Below, piece after piece: positions 62,356 to 64,000 of a stretch of DNA of 64,000 nucleotides; position 1 is the stretch's first letter, and every line of letters starts with the position of its first letter. The stretch is taken from assembly GCF_900100365.1 (NCBI RefSeq), contig NZ_FNKU01000001.1:5087501-5151500 (forward strand), in the 5' to 3' direction. The translations under genes and the position numbers were made by a program. The stretch is from Pseudomonas cannabina (lineage in GTDB: Bacteria; Pseudomonadota; Gammaproteobacteria; Pseudomonadales; Pseudomonadaceae). The notes below the pieces were generated by a model, which saw only the letters and a list, made by a program, of their open reading frames with translations, was not told the DNA's origin and made no database searches.

Positions 62356-63465
62356 ATGACAATGCTGTTCCTGTCGATGGCCCGACATCAGGGTCTCTAT
62401 TTCAACCGTTTGCTCAACGAAACCGAACTGAGTGGGCGCGTGGTCACGTCGCTCAATATGTCGTGGCCGCGTGCATCGCGTATGGCCGCCACGCTGTCCC
62501 GCATCGACTTCGACGCGCTGGTCGACGAGAAGTGTGAAGAGCGACGGATCAAGAACAAGAGCGCTGGCTACCTGTATCGCCGGTTACTGCGCCTTGAACT
62601 GACCTGGGCTGCCTTGCGTATTCAGGCTTTGCTCGATCGCGAGCGTCCGGATGCGGTCGGCGTATGGAACGGTGCTCATCGCTACTGCCGTTTGCTCATC
62701 GCGCTGGCCCCTCCGGAATGCAAGACCTTCTTCTTCGAGAACGGTCTGTTGCCCAACACGACGACCGTAGACCCGAAAGGTGTGAATTACCTCAATTCCA
62801 TGCCCCGCGACCCCGCTTTCTACCTCGATTACCCTTATCCCGTCGTCGAGCGCGCGCCCGCTGCGGTGCTGGTTCCGCGCAAGCCGCGCAGTCGCGGTCC
62901 GGCACCGATCAAGCTGCCCGAACGGTTCATCTTCATTCCGTTTCAGGATGATCGAGACACGCAGGTGCGCCTGTTCTCGCCGTGGGTCGGCAACATGCGC
63001 GAGATGTTCGCCGTCGGCGAGCGTCTGGCGGCGGAAACCGGCATGACGGTTGTGTTCAAAGAGCATCCCTCGAGTCGCGAGAGCTACCCTGATCTCCACA
63101 AGCGCGCGTCGAAAAACGTGCTGTTTGCCAACGGCAACGCCACGCAACAATTGATCGAAGCCAGCCAGTTCGTCGTCACGCTGAATTCGACGGTAGGCCT
63201 GGAAAGCTTGCTGCTGGGCAAGCCGGTAATGACACTGGGCAAAGCCTTTTACAATATCGACGGGCTGGTGCGGCACGCCGAAAATGTTGACCAGGCCGTC
63301 GCGCATGCTCGCGCGTTCCCGGACTGGTCGCTCGATGAGCGGTTGCGGCGCAATTTTCTGCACTACCTGTCCGAGCACTACTGCATCAAGGGCGACTGGA
63401 AGACGGCCGACAGGTCGCAACTGCGCCGCGTCGCCAACCGCTTGCTGGGCAAGTCCGGATGCTGA
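62356..63465 (+). CDS. Capsule/LPS polysaccharide biosynthesis protein (KpsS-like)
   Basis: A 369-residue protein of the capsule synthesis type (Capsule_synth, KpsS/LipB-like, including Kdo transferases). Features: FIFIPFQDDRDTQVRLFS, a TVVFKEHPSSRES segment with the conserved H-P, and VVTLNSTVGLESLLLGKPVMTLGKAFY near residue 275, typical of the GT-B donor site. Likely a sugar transferase in surface glycan assembly. It precedes msbA by about 210 bp. Confidence 0.82.
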   Translation: MTMLFLSMARHQGLYFNRLLNETELSGRVVTSLNMSWPRASRMAATLSRIDFDALVDEKCEERRIKNKSAGYLYRRLLRLELTWAALRIQALLDRERPDAVGVWNGAHRYCRLLIALAPPECKTFFFENGLLPNTTTVDPKGVNYLNSMPRDPAFYLDYPYPVVERAPAAVLVPRKPRSRGPAPIKLPERFIFIPFQDDRDTQVRLFSPWVGNMREMFAVGERLAAETGMTVVFKEHPSSRESYPDLHKRASKNVLFANGNATQQLIEASQFVVTLNSTVGLESLLLGKPVMTLGKAFYNIDGLVRHAENVDQAVAHARAFPDWSLDERLRRNFLHYLSEHYCIKGDWKTADRSQLRRVANRLLGKSGC

Positions 63466-63643
63466 GCGCGGTGTCGGGAGTGATTCGGGTGTTTTTTCCT
63501 CATTATCTTCAAGCCATGTTCAAGGTGCCCGAGTGTATGCTCCCCGGCAATCTGATGGCGGCAAGTGCCGCTGTCCCGTAATGCAGGGCCACCGGTGGCG
63601 CGCCGTCGTTTGTGCGCTGCCAGTCTTGTAACGGGTTCACTGG

Positions 63644-63649
63644 TACAAT
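63644..63649 (+). promoter_or_regulatory. Extended -10 element upstream of msbA
   Basis: TGgTACAAT at 63641-63649, 30 bp before the msbA start, is a likely promoter; the -35 region is weak. Confidence 0.35.
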
Positions 63650-63678
63650 CACTGTTTTATACGCACGAGGCGCGCCGA

Positions 63679-64000
63679 ATGGCCAATTCCAACCAGCAAT
63701 CGAGCATGAAGATCTATCTGAGGTTGCTGAAATACGTACTCCCGTACTGGGGCGCTTTCGCGGTCAGTATCGTGGGTTTCGTGTTGTTCGCCTCCAGCCA
63801 GCCGATGCTGGCCGATATGCTCAAGCACTTTCTGGATGCCCTGCAAAAGCCCGATGACACCAAGTTTCTCGGCTTTTCACTGGTGTTCGGCGTGCCGCTG
63901 CTGGTTGTGCTGATTGCCGTTTATCAAGGCATCGGCTCGTTCCTTGGCAACTACTACCTCGCCAAGGTCGCACGCGGTGTGGTTCATGACCTGCGCTGCG
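63679..64000 (+). CDS. msbA: MsbA, lipid A/core flippase (5' part only)
   Basis: The first 107 codons of an ABC exporter, cut by the window end. MANSNQQSSMKIYLRLLKYV leads into transmembrane helix 1 (FAVSIVGFVLFASSQPMLAD) and helix 2 (FGVPLLVVLIAVYQGIGSFLGNYY), then KVARGVVHDLR, all typical of MsbA. It flips core-lipid A across the inner membrane, which suits its place after the core genes. GAGG lies 9 nt before the ATG. Confidence 0.93.
   Translation, partial: MANSNQQSSMKIYLRLLKYVLPYWGAFAVSIVGFVLFASSQPMLADMLKHFLDALQKPDDTKFLGFSLVFGVPLLVVLIAVYQGIGSFLGNYYLAKVARGVVHDLRC

Overview
The window looks like chromosome of the Pseudomonas syringae group. It is about 60% GC. Gene order from aceF-aceE-glnE into waaF-waaC-waaG-waaP and on to msbA matches fluorescent pseudomonads. 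PutA is the long trifunctional pseudomonad type, and intergenic spaces carry REP-like palindromes. No tRNA, rRNA or CRISPR was seen. Gene names rest on recognised motifs, family lengths and gene order; no database was searched.

Layout. (1) 31-4123: a GntR/FCD regulator diverges from a fused PxpB-PxpC protein and a biotin carboxylase/BCCP protein (5-oxoproline or urea-amidolyase-like module). (2) 4193-9363, minus strand: a K+/H+ antiporter followed by a MscK-type mechanosensitive channel, likely one ion-homeostasis operon. (3) 9621-15470: two adjacent large toxin-like proteins sharing a delivery-like body but carrying different C-termini, a TcdA/TcdB-type glycosyltransferase and an R-S-E type ADP-ribosyltransferase. 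(4) 15493-25017: acyl-CoA dehydrogenase, then putA and divergent putP, whose shared operator region is split by a complete IS1182-family element with a TTAG target duplication. (5) 25100-36083: PL7 alginate lyase, a receiver-PAS-GGDEF-EAL c-di-GMP protein, a broken YgjP-like metallopeptidase, a small winged-helix protein between inverted repeats, ElaA, a periplasmic binding protein, YccS, a HI0933-type flavoprotein and DbpA. (6) 36084-43863: aceEF (pyruvate dehydrogenase) and divergent glnE, with two paired palindromes at the aceE promoter. (7) 43993-64000: inner-core LPS cluster (waaF, waaC, waaG, waaP, three further InaA-like kinases, carbamoyltransferase, glycosyltransferases, another kinase-like gene, a capsule-synthesis-like gene and the start of msbA).

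The LPS cluster is interrupted at 50986-57132, on the opposite strand, by a 2048-residue protein of the same toxin family as the pair at 9621-15470. It ends in two tandem TIKI/ChaN/EreA-like domains; the second keeps GESH and GNSH motifs and the first has lost them. The three proteins share a hydrophobic hairpin region and a beta-rich module just before the catalytic part. They look like a modular polymorphic toxin family with exchangeable warheads, and are the most interesting content here.

Smaller points: PxpB lacks its usual N-terminus; the YgjP-like gene lost part of its HExxH motif through a short deletion; several LPS-kinase-like proteins lack the catalytic Asp; ilvE, which I recall between glnE and waaF in P. 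aeruginosa, is absent here.
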